Source: Rheinheimera pleomorphica (GTDB taxonomy: Bacteria; Pseudomonadota; Gammaproteobacteria; Enterobacterales; Alteromonadaceae). Taken from it: a stretch of 64,000 bases of DNA. The translations under genes and the position numbers were made by a program. Shown here piece after piece: positions 45,681 to 55,260 of the stretch; position 1 is the first letter of the stretch; every line of letters starts with the position of its first letter. Under the pieces are notes generated by a model, which saw nothing but the letters and a program-made list of their open reading frames with translations, made no database searches and had not been told where the DNA came from. The stretch covers positions 496,001-560,000 of the forward strand of contig NZ_SIRR01000003.1 in the NCBI RefSeq assembly GCF_011634895.1, given 5' to 3'.

Positions 45681-46450
45681 TTAAAGCGAATTATATGGTG
45701 GCACTGAAAAGTATCCTCGACAAAGAAACCAACCGCTTTTTGCGCATCTGGGTGCAAACCCTGGTGCCGCCGGCAATTACCATGACATTGTACTTTGTCA
45801 TCTTTGGCAGCTTAATCGGCTCACGCATTGGTGATATGGGCGGCTTTAGTTATATGGAGTTTATCGTGCCCGGCCTGATTATGATGTCGGTGATCACTAA
45901 CTCTTACGCCAATGTGGCATCGTCGTTTTTTAGTGCCAAATTTCAGCGCAACGTCGAAGAACTGCTGGTAGCGCCGGTACCTAACTATATTATCGTGCTC
46001 GGTTTTGTTGGCGGCGGCATGGCACGCGGTATGTTGGTGGGGCTTATTGTGACTATCCTGTCACTGTTTTTCGTTACCATTCAAATACATAATCTGGCAG
46101 TGATTGTGGTTACCGTGACACTGACCTCAATGCTATTTGCCTTAGGCGGTTTGATTAACGCGGTATACGCCAAGACTTTTGATGACATCAGCATTATTCC
46201 GACCTTTGTATTAACGCCGCTGACCTATTTAGGCGGGGTGTTTTACTCGCTCACCTTACTGCCGGGCTTTTGGCAGCATGTCGCCGCGTTAAACCCGGTG
46301 GTGTATATGGTTAATGCGTTTCGCTATGGCTTTTTGGGCGTGAGCGATGTCAGCTTATGGCTGGCGCTGGCCGTGGTAGTGGGCTTTATTGTGGTGCTGT
46401 TTAGCTATGCCATGTACCTGATTAACCGTGGTATTGGCTTGCGTAGCTAA
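45677..46450 (+). CDS. yadH: ABC-2 type exporter permease, YadH-type
   Basis: A 257-residue inner-membrane permease with six predicted helices and the ABC-2 signature in the fifth region (LTPLTYLGGVFYSLTLLPGFW), followed by NPVVYMVNAFRYGFLG. It overlaps the ATPase gene by 4 bases (ATGA), so the pair is coupled. Substrate unknown. Confidence 0.92.
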   Translation: MIKANYMVALKSILDKETNRFLRIWVQTLVPPAITMTLYFVIFGSLIGSRIGDMGGFSYMEFIVPGLIMMSVITNSYANVASSFFSAKFQRNVEELLVAPVPNYIIVLGFVGGGMARGMLVGLIVTILSLFFVTIQIHNLAVIVVTVTLTSMLFALGGLINAVYAKTFDDISIIPTFVLTPLTYLGGVFYSLTLLPGFWQHVAALNPVVYMVNAFRYGFLGVSDVSLWLALAVVVGFIVVLFSYAMYLINRGIGLRS

Positions 46451-46475
46451 TATTCGGTTTCAGCAACGTATCAAC

Positions 46476-46573
46476 GGATCGGTTTGCCCACGCCAATGCG
46501 CCGTAAACCCAGTCCCTGGGGGCTCGACTCATGCCTCCATGCGTTCAACGGTTGGCTTAGGGCAAACCGATCC
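46476..46573. repeat. 98-bp palindromic intergenic element (MITE-like repeat)
   Basis: GGATCGGTTTGCCC (46476-46489) and GGGCAAACCGATCC (46560-46573) are perfect 14-bp inverted arms; CCAA/TTGG inside extends the pairing. The core holds GTAAACCCAGTCCCTGGGGGC and CATGCCTCCATG, a pattern I recall from short interspersed hairpin repeats of marine gammaproteobacteria. It fills most of the yadH-panP gap and encodes nothing visible. A T-run (46593-46600) beyond it could assist termination. Confidence 0.65.
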
Positions 46574-46671
46574 TTTGCCTGAGTATCGGACGATTTTTTT
46601 GCAGACATTTTTCGGCGCTTGCAGTAAAGTGAGCGCCATTTTCCGGCTGTTTTAGTAACCGCTGAAACCGT

Positions 46672-48336
46672 ATGCAGAGTAGCAAGCGCATGACAGAATC
46701 GAGCAAACGACAGGCAACAGCCTCTGAAGAAGCGTTATGGCGCATCTTTACCGTGCCGGAAGCACCTGACTCCACCCTGAGTATTATTGAGCAGAACCTG
46801 TCACAGAATCTGGCCGGGTTTTTGCGCGAAAGTATCGTCGCGGTAGAAAAGCCGCTGTGGCAGATTGAGCGTGATTTTCAGGCGCACCAAATTCCGCAAA
46901 TGCCGAATTTTGTCTCAGATTACGCCGAAAGCCTGATGCAAAAGCTGGTAGCGCATTCGGTGCATACCGCGGCGCCAAGTTTTATTGGTCATATGACCTC
47001 AGCATTGCCGTACTTTGTGCTGTCACTGTCAAAAATGATGGTGGGGCTAAACCAGAATCTGGTGAAAATTGAAACCTCCAAAGCCTTTACGCCAATGGAG
47101 CGTCAGGTGCTGGGCATGATGCACCATCTGGTGTACGGCGAGGGCGACGGCTTTTATAAAAAATGGATGCACAGCGCTAACCACTCGCTGGGCGCTTTTT
47201 GCTCCGGCGGCACCATTGCCAATATTACGGCGCTGTGGATAGCGCGTAACCGCCTGCTAAAACCTGACGGCGACTTTAAAGGCATTGCCCGCGAAGGCCT
47301 GTTTAAGGCCATGAAACATTATGGTTATGATGGCCTGGCCATACTGGTGTCTGAGCGTGGCCATTATTCGTTAGGTAAAGCGGCTGACGTATTAGGTATC
47401 GGCCGTGAGTCACTGATCTCGGTGAAAACCGACGCCGACAATAAAATAGATACTGCCTTGCTGGCCGAGAAAATGGCTGAGCTTAAAGCCAATAATATCC
47501 GTGTGCTGGCGATTGTCGGCGTGGCCGGCACCACCGAAACCGGCAATGTTGACCCGCTGCATCAGCTGGCCGATCTGGCCGAGCAATATCAGTGTCATTT
47601 TCATGTCGATGCCGCCTGGGGCGGCGCAACCTTATTGTCGCAAAAGTACCGCCATTTATTAGCCGGTATTGAACGCGCCGATTCAGTTACCATAGATGCG
47701 CACAAGCAAATGTATGTGCCAATGGGGGCTGGCATGGTGGTGTTTAAACACCCGTCGGCCGCCCATGCCATTGAGCACCATGCTGAGTACATTTTGCGTA
47801 AAGGCTCAAAAGACTTAGGCAGCCAGACACTGGAAGGCTCACGCCCCGGTATGGCAATGCTGGTGCATGCCTGCTTGCAGGTAATTGGCCGCGATGGTTA
47901 TGAAATTCTGATTAACAGAAGCCTGGAAAAAGCGCGCTATTTTGCCACCTTAATTGAACACAATATCGATTTTGAGCTGATAACCGAGCCAGAGCTGTGC
48001 CTGCTAACTTACCGTTATGTGCCGGCGCAGGTACAAAAAGCCATGGCTAAAGCCAGCCCGGAGCAATTGCAGCGCTTTAACGAGCTGCTAAATGGCCTGA
48101 CCAAGTTTATCCAGAAACGCCAGCGCGAAGAAGGTAAGTCTTTTGTCTCGCGTACCCGGTTAACCCCGGCCAAATACCAGCGCCAGGAAACGATAGTGTT
48201 TCGTGTCGTGCTGGCCAACCCGCTGACCACCGAGCAAATTTTGCATGACGTGCTGGTGGAGCAGGATCAGCTGGCCCAGCTGGATAAAGAGTTCTACCCC
48301 AAATTACTGCATCTGGCAAAGGAGCTGGCGGCGTAA
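46672..48336 (+). CDS. panP: Pyridoxal-dependent aspartate 1-decarboxylase PanP
   Basis: PanP makes beta-alanine from aspartate for pantothenate in bacteria lacking PanD. The 554-residue group II decarboxylase has SGGT at 178-181, the cofactor aspartate in HVDAAWGG (Asp313) and the Schiff-base lysine in TIDAHKQMYVPMG (Lys345). Length and N-terminus (SIIEQNLSQNLAGFL) match the PanP family rather than glutamate or tyrosine decarboxylases. The first ATG has no clear ribosome-binding site; ATG 46690 is an alternative. panB and panC are about 6 kb away on the other strand and no panD is in the window, which supports the role. Confidence 0.85.
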   Translation: MQSSKRMTESSKRQATASEEALWRIFTVPEAPDSTLSIIEQNLSQNLAGFLRESIVAVEKPLWQIERDFQAHQIPQMPNFVSDYAESLMQKLVAHSVHTAAPSFIGHMTSALPYFVLSLSKMMVGLNQNLVKIETSKAFTPMERQVLGMMHHLVYGEGDGFYKKWMHSANHSLGAFCSGGTIANITALWIARNRLLKPDGDFKGIAREGLFKAMKHYGYDGLAILVSERGHYSLGKAADVLGIGRESLISVKTDADNKIDTALLAEKMAELKANNIRVLAIVGVAGTTETGNVDPLHQLADLAEQYQCHFHVDAAWGGATLLSQKYRHLLAGIERADSVTIDAHKQMYVPMGAGMVVFKHPSAAHAIEHHAEYILRKGSKDLGSQTLEGSRPGMAMLVHACLQVIGRDGYEILINRSLEKARYFATLIEHNIDFELITEPELCLLTYRYVPAQVQKAMAKASPEQLQRFNELLNGLTKFIQKRQREEGKSFVSRTRLTPAKYQRQETIVFRVVLANPLTTEQILHDVLVEQDQLAQLDKEFYPKLLHLAKELAA

Positions 48337-48424
48337 GCTGCCAGCTGCGCTAAACGAACAGTTTGTTCTGTTACAACTTAGCCGCTATTATCTGCTGACA
48401 GGGTTTTAGCAACGGATTGATATT

Positions 48425-49063
48425 ATGCGTTCTGTTTTGATTTTACTGCCTTTATTACTTGGCTTAACGGCCTGCCAAAGCGCTTATTACTCGGCGATGG
48501 AAAAAGTGGGCGTGCATAAGCGTGATATTCTGGTCGACCGGGTTGAAGAAGCCCAGCAGTCGCAGCAGGAGGCGCAGCAGCAGTTTACATCGGCACTGGA
48601 GCAATTTAGCACACTGATCAAATTTGACGGTGGCGATTTACAGCGGGTGTACGAAGCCACCGACAGCGAGTATCAGGCCTGTAGCAAGGCTGCAGAAGAT
48701 GTCAGCGCGCGGATTAACAGCATTGAAGCCGTGGCAGATGCCCTGTTTGCTGAATGGCAGGATGAACTGGACCAATACAGCAATGCCAAACTCAAACAAG
48801 ACAGTGCAAAAAAGCTGGCCGATACCAAACGCCAATATACCAGCCTGCTAAAAACCATGCGCCGTGCTGAGCAAAGCATGCAGCCGGTGTTAGCGTCACT
48901 TAAAGACAACACCCTGTATTTAAAGCACAACCTTAATGCTAAAGCGATAGGGGCGTTAAAAGGCGAATTCAGCTCGGTGCAGCGTGATATCAGCAGATTG
49001 ATAGGCGATATGAACAGCGCCATTACACAGTCTGAACAATTTCTTGCGACATTAAAACAATAA
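48425..49063 (+). CDS. DUF2959 lipoprotein
   Basis: A 212-residue predicted lipoprotein: the lipobox LTAC ends a short signal peptide (residues 1-16), and the rest is mostly coiled-coil helix (KRDILVDRVEEAQQSQQEAQ and beyond). The sequence matches the DUF2959 family. Function unknown; the fold suggests a periplasmic helical bundle. The next small membrane gene begins 14 bases later, so they are likely cotranscribed. Confidence 0.85.
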   Translation: MRSVLILLPLLLGLTACQSAYYSAMEKVGVHKRDILVDRVEEAQQSQQEAQQQFTSALEQFSTLIKFDGGDLQRVYEATDSEYQACSKAAEDVSARINSIEAVADALFAEWQDELDQYSNAKLKQDSAKKLADTKRQYTSLLKTMRRAEQSMQPVLASLKDNTLYLKHNLNAKAIGALKGEFSSVQRDISRLIGDMNSAITQSEQFLATLKQ

Positions 49064-49077
49064 ACTAAGGAGCTTGT

Positions 49078-49302
49078 ATGTCAGGTCAGGGGTCAGGCGG
49101 TAACGTTATTGCGGCATTATGTAATGTGTTTATTCCGGGGTTAGGTCAACTGGTGCAGGGGCGTATCTTAGCCGCCATTATCTTTTTTGTGGTGTGTGCC
49201 GTTGGCTATGCGCTGTTCTGGCTGGTGATCCCGGCGATCATCGCGGCCATAGCCCATCTGTGGGCTATTATTGATGCAGCCAAGTTTAAGTCTTACGCCT
49301 AA
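49078..49302 (+). CDS. Small two-helix membrane protein
   Basis: 74 residues, nearly all membrane: a glycine-rich head, the motif IPGLGQLVQGR (a turn like that of TM2-domain and related small proteins), then helices at about 27-47 and 48-68. AAGGAG stands 6 bases before ATG. It follows the DUF2959 lipoprotein and its end overlaps the end of the opposing frdD by 4 bases. Function unknown. Confidence 0.75.
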   Translation: MSGQGSGGNVIAALCNVFIPGLGQLVQGRILAAIIFFVVCAVGYALFWLVIPAIIAAIAHLWAIIDAAKFKSYA

Positions 49303-49664
49303 ATTGCCAGTACTAACGCCAGCGCCAGCAGGCTAAGCAACAAAGCCAGGCCGTAACACAACAGTTTACTGGCCTGGCGGTAGCCACATTGCAGATCGTG
49401 CAGGCCATGATGGATGCGATGTGCAGCATGAAACAGCGGTAAGCAAATAACGGCAGCGGTAACGAGCAGCGCCGGCACGCCATAAGCCGTGTGTAGCAGC
49501 GCCGACACACCGGCATAACTTAACCAGGGTGGGCTAACCAGCCCCAGTGGCCATAATATCCCCAGCACCAGCATCAGCGCCGGTAACAAGACCGCGAAAC
49601 AGACACCACCTGCGCTAAACAGGGCCCACCAGATAGGTTCATCACTGCGTTTAGGTGTCTTCAT
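49299..49664 (-). CDS. frdD: Fumarate reductase membrane anchor FrdD
   Basis: The second membrane anchor of quinol:fumarate reductase. The start at 49664, overlapping the frdC stop (TGATG), gives 121 residues (E. coli 119). PKRSDEPIWWALFSAGG is close to E. coli FrdD, and HRIHHGLHDLQ matches its third helix region. Three membrane helices are predicted. The longer frame to 49874 overlaps frdC and is rejected. It ends the operon. Confidence 0.93.
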   Translation of the reverse strand: MKTPKRSDEPIWWALFSAGGVCFAVLLPALMLVLGILWPLGLVSPPWLSYAGVSALLHTAYGVPALLVTAAVICLPLFHAAHRIHHGLHDLQCGYRQASKLLCYGLALLLSLLALALVLAI

Positions 49665-50050
49665 CAGCTTACTCCGGCAAGCCATAGCAAGGTTATGATA
49701 ACGGCGAGGCTGGCAAGCCATTGCCCGGCGACCATCAGCAGCGGTGGTGCCAGCGGCATTACCCGCGGAAACAGTGCAAAAAAGGTTTTTGCATGGTACA
49801 GGCTGGCTAAAAGTGCCAGTGCATTTAGTGCTATCACCCAACCTTGTTGCATAAACTGAGCAAATGACAACCATTGCATTTCACTGTGCTGCAGGCTGTA
49901 TAAGCCATACAGCAGGCAGCCCAGGAAAAAAAGTAACGGCAGCACTGTGGCTTCGCGCAACATATATAAGCGGTAGTAGCGCTGCTGTAGCCACCAGTCG
50001 CGTGTCATCCTGCTGTGATAGGGTTTGCGCGCATTGTCAGGTGTACTCAT
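49664..50050 (-). CDS. frdC: Fumarate reductase membrane anchor FrdC
   Basis: 128 residues with three membrane helices; RKPYHSRMTRDWWLQQRYYRLYMLREATVLP follows the E. coli FrdC pattern (KPYxRxMTxxWWxxxxFYRxYMLREGTxxP), and LLASLYHAKTFFALFPR matches the second helix. FrdC and FrdD hold the quinol site and carry no heme in this class. It lies 11 bases after frdB and is coupled to frdD. Confidence 0.94.
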   Translation of the reverse strand: MSTPDNARKPYHSRMTRDWWLQQRYYRLYMLREATVLPLLFFLGCLLYGLYSLQHSEMQWLSFAQFMQQGWVIALNALALLASLYHAKTFFALFPRVMPLAPPLLMVAGQWLASLAVIITLLWLAGVS

Positions 50051-50061
50051 AGCGACGCTCC

Positions 50062-50778
50062 TTAGATTTTAAACAGGTTAATAATAAAATCTTTAGCCGA
50101 TTCGACCTTAGCCTGGTTCACCGCCGCGGCCGGGTCGAGTTGTTTCGGGCACACTTCTGAGCAGGAGCCGACAAAGGTGCAGCCCCAGGCACCATTGTTG
50201 CCGTTCAGTTGGCTCATACGGCTGGCTTTGCCGTTATCACGGCTGTCGAGGTTATAACGCTGGGCCAGGGTGATGGCGGCCGGGCCCAAAAATTCCGGGT
50301 TTAAGCCAAATTGTGGACAAGCGGCATAGCACAGGCCGCAATTAATGCAGTTAGAAAATTGCTGATATTTAGCCAGTTGCGCTGGTGTCTGCTTGTGCGG
50401 GGCCTTGTCATCTTTGTCGTTAATCAGATACGGCTGAATGGCCGATAAATGCGCCAGAAATGGCGTCATATCGACAATTAAATCTTTCTCAACGGCAAAG
50501 TGCGCCAGCGGTGCTATGTCGATAACACCGTTGTAATCACGTAAAAACGTTTTGCAGCCCAGTTTGGGTATGCCGTTTACCATCACACCGCACGAGCCGC
50601 AAATAGCCATCCGGCAAGACCAGCGCAGTGCCAGCGTTGGGTCTTGCTGTTGCTGCAGGCTGAGCAGCGCATCAAGCACTGACGTGGTGTGATCGCCACT
50701 GACGGTATAACGTTGTAACCTGGGGGTGTCGTCTTGCTCAGGATCATAGCGCTGAATGCGTAGCTGATATTCAGTCAT
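50062..50778 (-). CDS. frdB: Fumarate reductase iron-sulfur subunit FrdB
   Basis: Passes electrons from the quinol site to the flavoprotein. 238 residues with three clusters: [2Fe-2S] ligands Cys55, Cys60, Cys63, Cys75; [4Fe-4S] in [12 protein letters not shown] (144, 147, 150 and later); [3Fe-4S] in the segment [13 protein letters not shown]. It overlaps frdA by 8 bases. Confidence 0.96.
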   Translation of the reverse strand: MTEYQLRIQRYDPEQDDTPRLQRYTVSGDHTTSVLDALLSLQQQQDPTLALRWSCRMAICGSCGVMVNGIPKLGCKTFLRDYNGVIDIAPLAHFAVEKDLIVDMTPFLAHLSAIQPYLINDKDDKAPHKQTPAQLAKYQQFSNCINCGLCYAACPQFGLNPEFLGPAAITLAQRYNLDSRDNGKASRMSQLNGNNGAWGCTFVGSCSEVCPKQLDPAAAVNQAKVESAKDFIINLFKI

Positions 50779-52585
50779 GTTTTGCTCCTGCGTCGGCGGC
50801 CTGTTCTGCTGTGTTGAGTGCAGTTTCTAGAGCGCTGCCGTAGCGCCGTTCCGCTGGTGGCAGGCTGGTAATGCTGACATCCTGCCAGCTGAGTATGGGC
50901 TCGGCACCAGCCTGATAATACGCCAGGCTGTGTTGTAAAAAGCTTTTGTCATCGCGCGCTGTCATACCGCTATCCCGCCGCTGATGAGCGCCGCGCGATT
51001 CAGTGCGCGCCAGGGCCGCCGCGCAGATTGCCTGGGCTACGTCCAGGCTAAACCCAAGTTCCAGATATTGCACCAGTTCATTGTTAAACACCTTGCTGGT
51101 ATCGGTCACTTTCAGGTTTTGATAGCGCGCCTGTAAAGCCTGTAGTTGCTGCTGACACTGTGTAAGGCCATCAGTATCGCGGTAAATACCACAGCCTTGT
51201 TCCATTGCCAGTGTCATGGCCTGGCGCAGCCGGGCCACACTGTCGTCTTTATTGCTGCCAAAACAGCGGCTTAACTGCTGCCCCTGCCGTTGATATTGTG
51301 CCGCTGACCAGGTGTCATTATTGCTACCCTGACAAGTGCGGGCATGTAAAGCCGCCTGCTCACCGGCAACCCGGCCAAACACTAACAGCTCGCTCAGCGA
51401 GTTTGAACCCAGCCGGTTGGCACCATGCAGGCCAACTGAGGCGCATTCGCCAACAGCATATAACCCCTGTAGTGTGGTTTGGCAGTTAATGTCGGTCATA
51501 ATACCGCCCATGGTGTAATGCACCGCCGGGCGAATGGGGATCAGTGCACTGGCCGGGTCAACATTGACATAGGCTTGGGCCAGCTCGCAGATAAACGGCA
51601 AGCGCTGTTGTAAATGCGCCCGGCTTAAATGGCGTAAATCCAGATACACCACGGCGTGGCCATTATACTCATCGGTGCGCCCGGCCTGTTGCTCATGCCA
51701 GAACGCCTGCGATAATTTATCGCGCGGGCCCAGCTCCATCTGTTTGTTTTGTGGGTGCCCCAACGGCGTTTCAGGGCCCAGGCCATAGTCCTGCAGGTAA
51801 CGATAACCGTGTTTATTGACCAGCACGGCGCCTTCGCCACGACAGGCTTCAGTAATTAAAATGCCGCTGCCGGGTAAGCCGGTGGGGTGATATTGCACAA
51901 ATTCCATATCACGTAGTGCCACGCCATGACGAAAGGCCAGTGCCATACCATCGCCGGTGACAATACCGCCGTTGGTATTGTAGTGAAACACTCTGCCGGC
52001 GCCGCCTGTAGCCAGAATGACACTTTTCGCTTTGATCAGCACCAAGTCGCCGCTATTTAAGACTAATGCGACTACTCCGCAGACCCGGTTATCTTCGCGC
52101 AGCAAATCCAGCACCAGATATTCATCCAACCGCTGTATGGCCGGATACTTCAGACTGGTTTGAAACAGCGTATGTAGAATATGAAAACCGGTTTTATCGG
52201 CAGCAAACCAGGTACGTTCGGTTTTCATGCCGCCAAAACGGCGCACCTGTATGCTACCGTCTTGCTTACGGCTCCATGGGCAGCCCCAATGTTCCAGTTG
52301 CACCAGCTCCTGATACGCGTGTTTGACGAAAAACTCAACCACATCCTGCTCGGCCAGCCAGTCACTGCCTGTCACGGTATCGCTAAAGTGGGCCGCGGCG
52401 CTGTCTGCTGCCAGGGTGACAGCGGCAGCGCCGCCTTCGGCAGCCACAGTGTGGGAGCGCATGGGATACACTTTTGACAGCAGACTAATATGCAGGCCAG
52501 CATCGGCTTCAGCCGCGGCTATCGCCGCACGTAAGCCAGCACCGCCGCCGCCAACAACCACAATATCAGTGTGCAGGGTTTGCAT
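50771..52585 (-). CDS. frdA: Fumarate reductase flavoprotein subunit FrdA
   Basis: The FAD-bearing catalytic subunit. 604 residues (E. coli 602): nucleotide loop [13 protein letters not shown], covalent FAD histidine in [14 protein letters not shown] (His45), active-site HPTGLPG and TEACRGEGA, and the C-terminal [16 protein letters not shown]. Gene order ABCD and anchors without heme ligands point to fumarate reductase rather than succinate dehydrogenase. Its ATG is embedded in the stop of the preceding prenyltransferase gene (TGATG), so the operon has five genes. Confidence 0.96.
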   Translation of the reverse strand: MQTLHTDIVVVGGGGAGLRAAIAAAEADAGLHISLLSKVYPMRSHTVAAEGGAAAVTLAADSAAAHFSDTVTGSDWLAEQDVVEFFVKHAYQELVQLEHWGCPWSRKQDGSIQVRRFGGMKTERTWFAADKTGFHILHTLFQTSLKYPAIQRLDEYLVLDLLREDNRVCGVVALVLNSGDLVLIKAKSVILATGGAGRVFHYNTNGGIVTGDGMALAFRHGVALRDMEFVQYHPTGLPGSGILITEACRGEGAVLVNKHGYRYLQDYGLGPETPLGHPQNKQMELGPRDKLSQAFWHEQQAGRTDEYNGHAVVYLDLRHLSRAHLQQRLPFICELAQAYVNVDPASALIPIRPAVHYTMGGIMTDINCQTTLQGLYAVGECASVGLHGANRLGSNSLSELLVFGRVAGEQAALHARTCQGSNNDTWSAAQYQRQGQQLSRCFGSNKDDSVARLRQAMTLAMEQGCGIYRDTDGLTQCQQQLQALQARYQNLKVTDTSKVFNNELVQYLELGFSLDVAQAICAAALARTESRGAHQRRDSGMTARDDKSFLQHSLAYYQAGAEPILSWQDVSITSLPPAERRYGSALETALNTAEQAADAGAKHD

Positions 52586-53493
52586 CAGTTTACCCCGCTG
52601 CTATTGCCGGCCCAGTAAAGGCCGGTTGCCAGTAACAAAATAATCAGATGGATAAGACCAACGTTAAGTGCCAGATAAGGCTTAAGCTGCTGTGGTTGTC
52701 CGGCATTTCGCTGCACACCCGTCAGCAGTTTCATCGCCAGCGGCAGGCTGACCAGCACCAGCAAACTTTGCGCTGGTAATGCCGCTGTGCTGATACCCAG
52801 CAGCAATAGCAGATAACTTAACAGCAGCAAGCCGATAAAAATAATGGCGCTACGCTGCCTGCCGAGCACTATTGGATAGTGGCGCCGGCCGACCTGACGG
52901 TCTGCTTCAACATCAGGGAACTGATTTAGCAGCAACAGATTACTGACCAGGCAACTGACAATAGCGCCAGTAAACATTGCGCTGCTGCTAAGCGTATTGC
53001 TAAACACCCAGCTGGCACCTGTGGTCATAAACAGGCCAAAGCCCAGCCCGGGCGCCAGCAGGCACAGCAGAGGCGAGCGATTAATATACTGGGTGTAGGC
53101 ATAAATAATCAGCACGCCGGGTATACCAATAAGCAGCAACTGCCAGCCTAGTTGCGCACTTAGGTATAAGCCACAGCCAATAACCAACAGCAAACTGGTG
53201 CTGGCTAAAATTAAGGTGGCACTGGCCGCTGTTGGCTGGCGCACCAGGGTGCCACTGCCGCCGCTAAAGGGGGTTTTATCGGTGAGAAAATCCAGGCCGG
53301 AGTTAAAATCAAAGTACTCATTAAAAGCATTGACGCTGATATGGGCGGCCAGCGCCATAAATAGCACCAGGCTAAACAGGCTGACAGAAAGGCTGCCTTG
53401 CAGGAACCAGCTAAGCGATGCGGCCAGTACGATACAGGCCAGAGTAAGGCTAAGAAAATTAACCCGGGCTACGCCCAGTAACGCTTTGAACAT
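52585..53493 (-). CDS. UbiA-family prenyltransferase, first gene of the frd operon
   Basis: A 302-residue membrane protein with about eight helices and the two aspartate-rich motifs of UbiA enzymes: NAFNEYFDFNSGLD near residue 55 and DVEADRQVGRRH near 197, plus the GGSGTL segment typical of the UBIAD1/MenA-like group. These enzymes attach a polyprenyl chain to a quinone ring; MenA makes demethylmenaquinone. It differs from E. coli MenA, so I leave the symbol empty. Its stop overlaps frdA (TGATG), suggesting a quinone made for fumarate respiration. Coupling is seen; substrate is inference. Confidence 0.82.
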   Translation of the reverse strand: MFKALLGVARVNFLSLTLACIVLAASLSWFLQGSLSVSLFSLVLFMALAAHISVNAFNEYFDFNSGLDFLTDKTPFSGGSGTLVRQPTAASATLILASTSLLLVIGCGLYLSAQLGWQLLLIGIPGVLIIYAYTQYINRSPLLCLLAPGLGFGLFMTTGASWVFSNTLSSSAMFTGAIVSCLVSNLLLLNQFPDVEADRQVGRRHYPIVLGRQRSAIIFIGLLLLSYLLLLLGISTAALPAQSLLVLVSLPLAMKLLTGVQRNAGQPQQLKPYLALNVGLIHLIILLLATGLYWAGNSSGVN

Positions 53494-53566
53494 AATGTGC
53501 CTTCCTGCTACTAATTAAGTAATAGTATAGGCACAGTATATGACGGGTATTGATCTGCTTCAGGTT

Positions 53567-54409
53567 TTACACTTCGAGGTTGTCGATTAAGCGTGTTGTG
53601 CCAAGCGCCGCTGCCGCCAGGATCACTTTGGGCTGCTCTGCCGATGTTGCCAGGGTTAAGTCGTTGCGAGCGGAAATATCAATATAATCAGGCGTAAAAC
53701 CCGCCGCGCTTAGCTCAGCTTTAGCGTGCTGCTCTAAGGCACGGTAATCATGGTTACCGGACAGAATATTATGGCGTAGTTGCTGCAATAGCTGATACAG
53801 CTTGGGGGCTAAAGTGCGCTGTTCAGCGGTTAAATAGCCATTACGTGAGCTAAGCGCCAGGCCATCAGCAGCGCGTTCGGTTGGCACGCCGATAATCTCA
53901 ATTGGCAGCGACAAATCCAGCACCATCTGGCGGATAATCGCCAGCTGCTGATAGTCTTTCATGCCAAAGCAAGCCACATCGGGCTGTACCAGATTAAACA
54001 GCTTACAGACGATGGTGGATACGCCGCGAAAGTGCCCGGCGCGGCTGGCGCCACAGTGTAAATCGCCCAGCAGAGGCACTTCAACAAAGGTTTGAACGTC
54101 CAGGCCACGCGGATACATCAGCTCAGGCGTTGGCGTAAACAGCGCATCGGCATGATGGGCGCGCAAGCCGGCGCAATCAGCGTCCAGCGTGCGTGGGTAT
54201 TTGTCTAAATCTTCGTTTTTGCCAAACTGCATCGGGTTAACAAAGATACTGGCAATAACGCGATCGGCGTGGTGTTTGGCGACATCAACCAGCTTCAGAT
54301 GGCCCTGATGCAGGTTGCCCATAGTGGGCACGAAGGCGATTTTCTCGCCTTTATTACGCCAGGTGGCAATTTGTGCCCGCAGCGCCTCAACAGAAGTAAT
54401 AATGTTCAT
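53567..54409 (-). CDS. panC: Pantothenate synthetase
   Basis: Joins pantoate and beta-alanine with ATP. 280 residues: [15 protein letters not shown] carries the HIGH-like adenylate motif, [20 protein letters not shown] follows, and the KMSKS-like element is in [10 protein letters not shown]. It starts 5 bases after panB. Unlike E. coli, no panD follows within the window. Confidence 0.97.
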   Translation of the reverse strand: MNIITSVEALRAQIATWRNKGEKIAFVPTMGNLHQGHLKLVDVAKHHADRVIASIFVNPMQFGKNEDLDKYPRTLDADCAGLRAHHADALFTPTPELMYPRGLDVQTFVEVPLLGDLHCGASRAGHFRGVSTIVCKLFNLVQPDVACFGMKDYQQLAIIRQMVLDLSLPIEIIGVPTERAADGLALSSRNGYLTAEQRTLAPKLYQLLQQLRHNILSGNHDYRALEQHAKAELSAAGFTPDYIDISARNDLTLATSAEQPKVILAAAALGTTRLIDNLEV

Positions 54410-54414
54410 ACGGG

Positions 54415-55206
54415 TTAGAAACTATGCTCATTTGCCGGGAAAGTCTGGTTTTTTACTTCGGCAACATAGGCGGCAATAGCGCTTCTGATCTCACCGGTTT
54501 GTGCCAGATAATTCTTGGAGAATTTTGGAATATAACCACTGCTGATACCGAGTAAATCATGCATTACCAGTACCTGACCGTCGGTAACGTTACCGGCACC
54601 GATGCCGATAACCGGAATGGTGAGTGCTTGCGTAATGCGATTGGCCAAAGCCGTTGGAATGCATTCCAGCACCAGCAGCTGAGCGCCGGCGTCTTGCAGC
54701 GCTTTGGCCTGTGCCACCATGGCATCGGCGGCGGCATCGGTTTTACCCTGTACTTTATAGCCACCGAAAATATGCACCGACTGTGGCGTTAAGCCTAAAT
54801 GGCCGCACACCGGCACGCCGCGCTCGGTTAGCGCTTTTACCGTTGGCAGTAAAAAGTCGCCGCCTTCCAGTTTGACCATATTAGCGCCGGCTTGCATCAG
54901 CGGTACCACGCTTTGCAGCGCTTGCTCTAAAGTGCCATAGCTCATAAACGGCATGTCGGCAATCACAAACGCAGCAGGTGCACCGGCACGCACAGCACGG
55001 GTATGGTAGGCAATGTCATCAATGGTGACAGGCAGAGTGTCTGAGTGGCCTTGCAGCACCATGCCCAGCGAATCGCCAATCAGCAGCACCTCAACACCTT
55101 GTTCGGCAAATAATTTGGCAAAGCTGGCATCATAGGCGGTCAGCATAGTGATCTTGTCGCCTTGCTGTTTCATTTTCTGTAGTACGGCAGTGGTGATCTT
55201 AGCCAT
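54415..55206 (-). CDS. panB: Ketopantoate hydroxymethyltransferase
   Basis: Transfers a one-carbon unit from methylenetetrahydrofolate to alpha-ketoisovalerate. I start at 55206 ([21 protein letters not shown]), giving 263 residues (E. coli 264); the extra 15 residues of the longer frame lack support. [20 protein letters not shown] and [13 protein letters not shown] are family blocks, and the catalytic glutamate is in VLECIP. It follows folK by 54 bases and precedes panC by 5. Confidence 0.97.
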   Translation of the reverse strand: MAKITTAVLQKMKQQGDKITMLTAYDASFAKLFAEQGVEVLLIGDSLGMVLQGHSDTLPVTIDDIAYHTRAVRAGAPAAFVIADMPFMSYGTLEQALQSVVPLMQAGANMVKLEGGDFLLPTVKALTERGVPVCGHLGLTPQSVHIFGGYKVQGKTDAAADAMVAQAKALQDAGAQLLVLECIPTALANRITQALTIPVIGIGAGNVTDGQVLVMHDLLGISSGYIPKFSKNYLAQTGEIRSAIAAYVAEVKNQTFPANEHSF

Positions 55207-55260
55207 AATGTTCTCATCCGACCATTTAACGCAGGAGGCGCAAGATCGCACAAAGTGCTA

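Noticed and set aside
49665-49874. Extension of frdD to 191 residues
   Set aside because: It lies inside frdC and FrdD proteins begin just before PKRSDEP.
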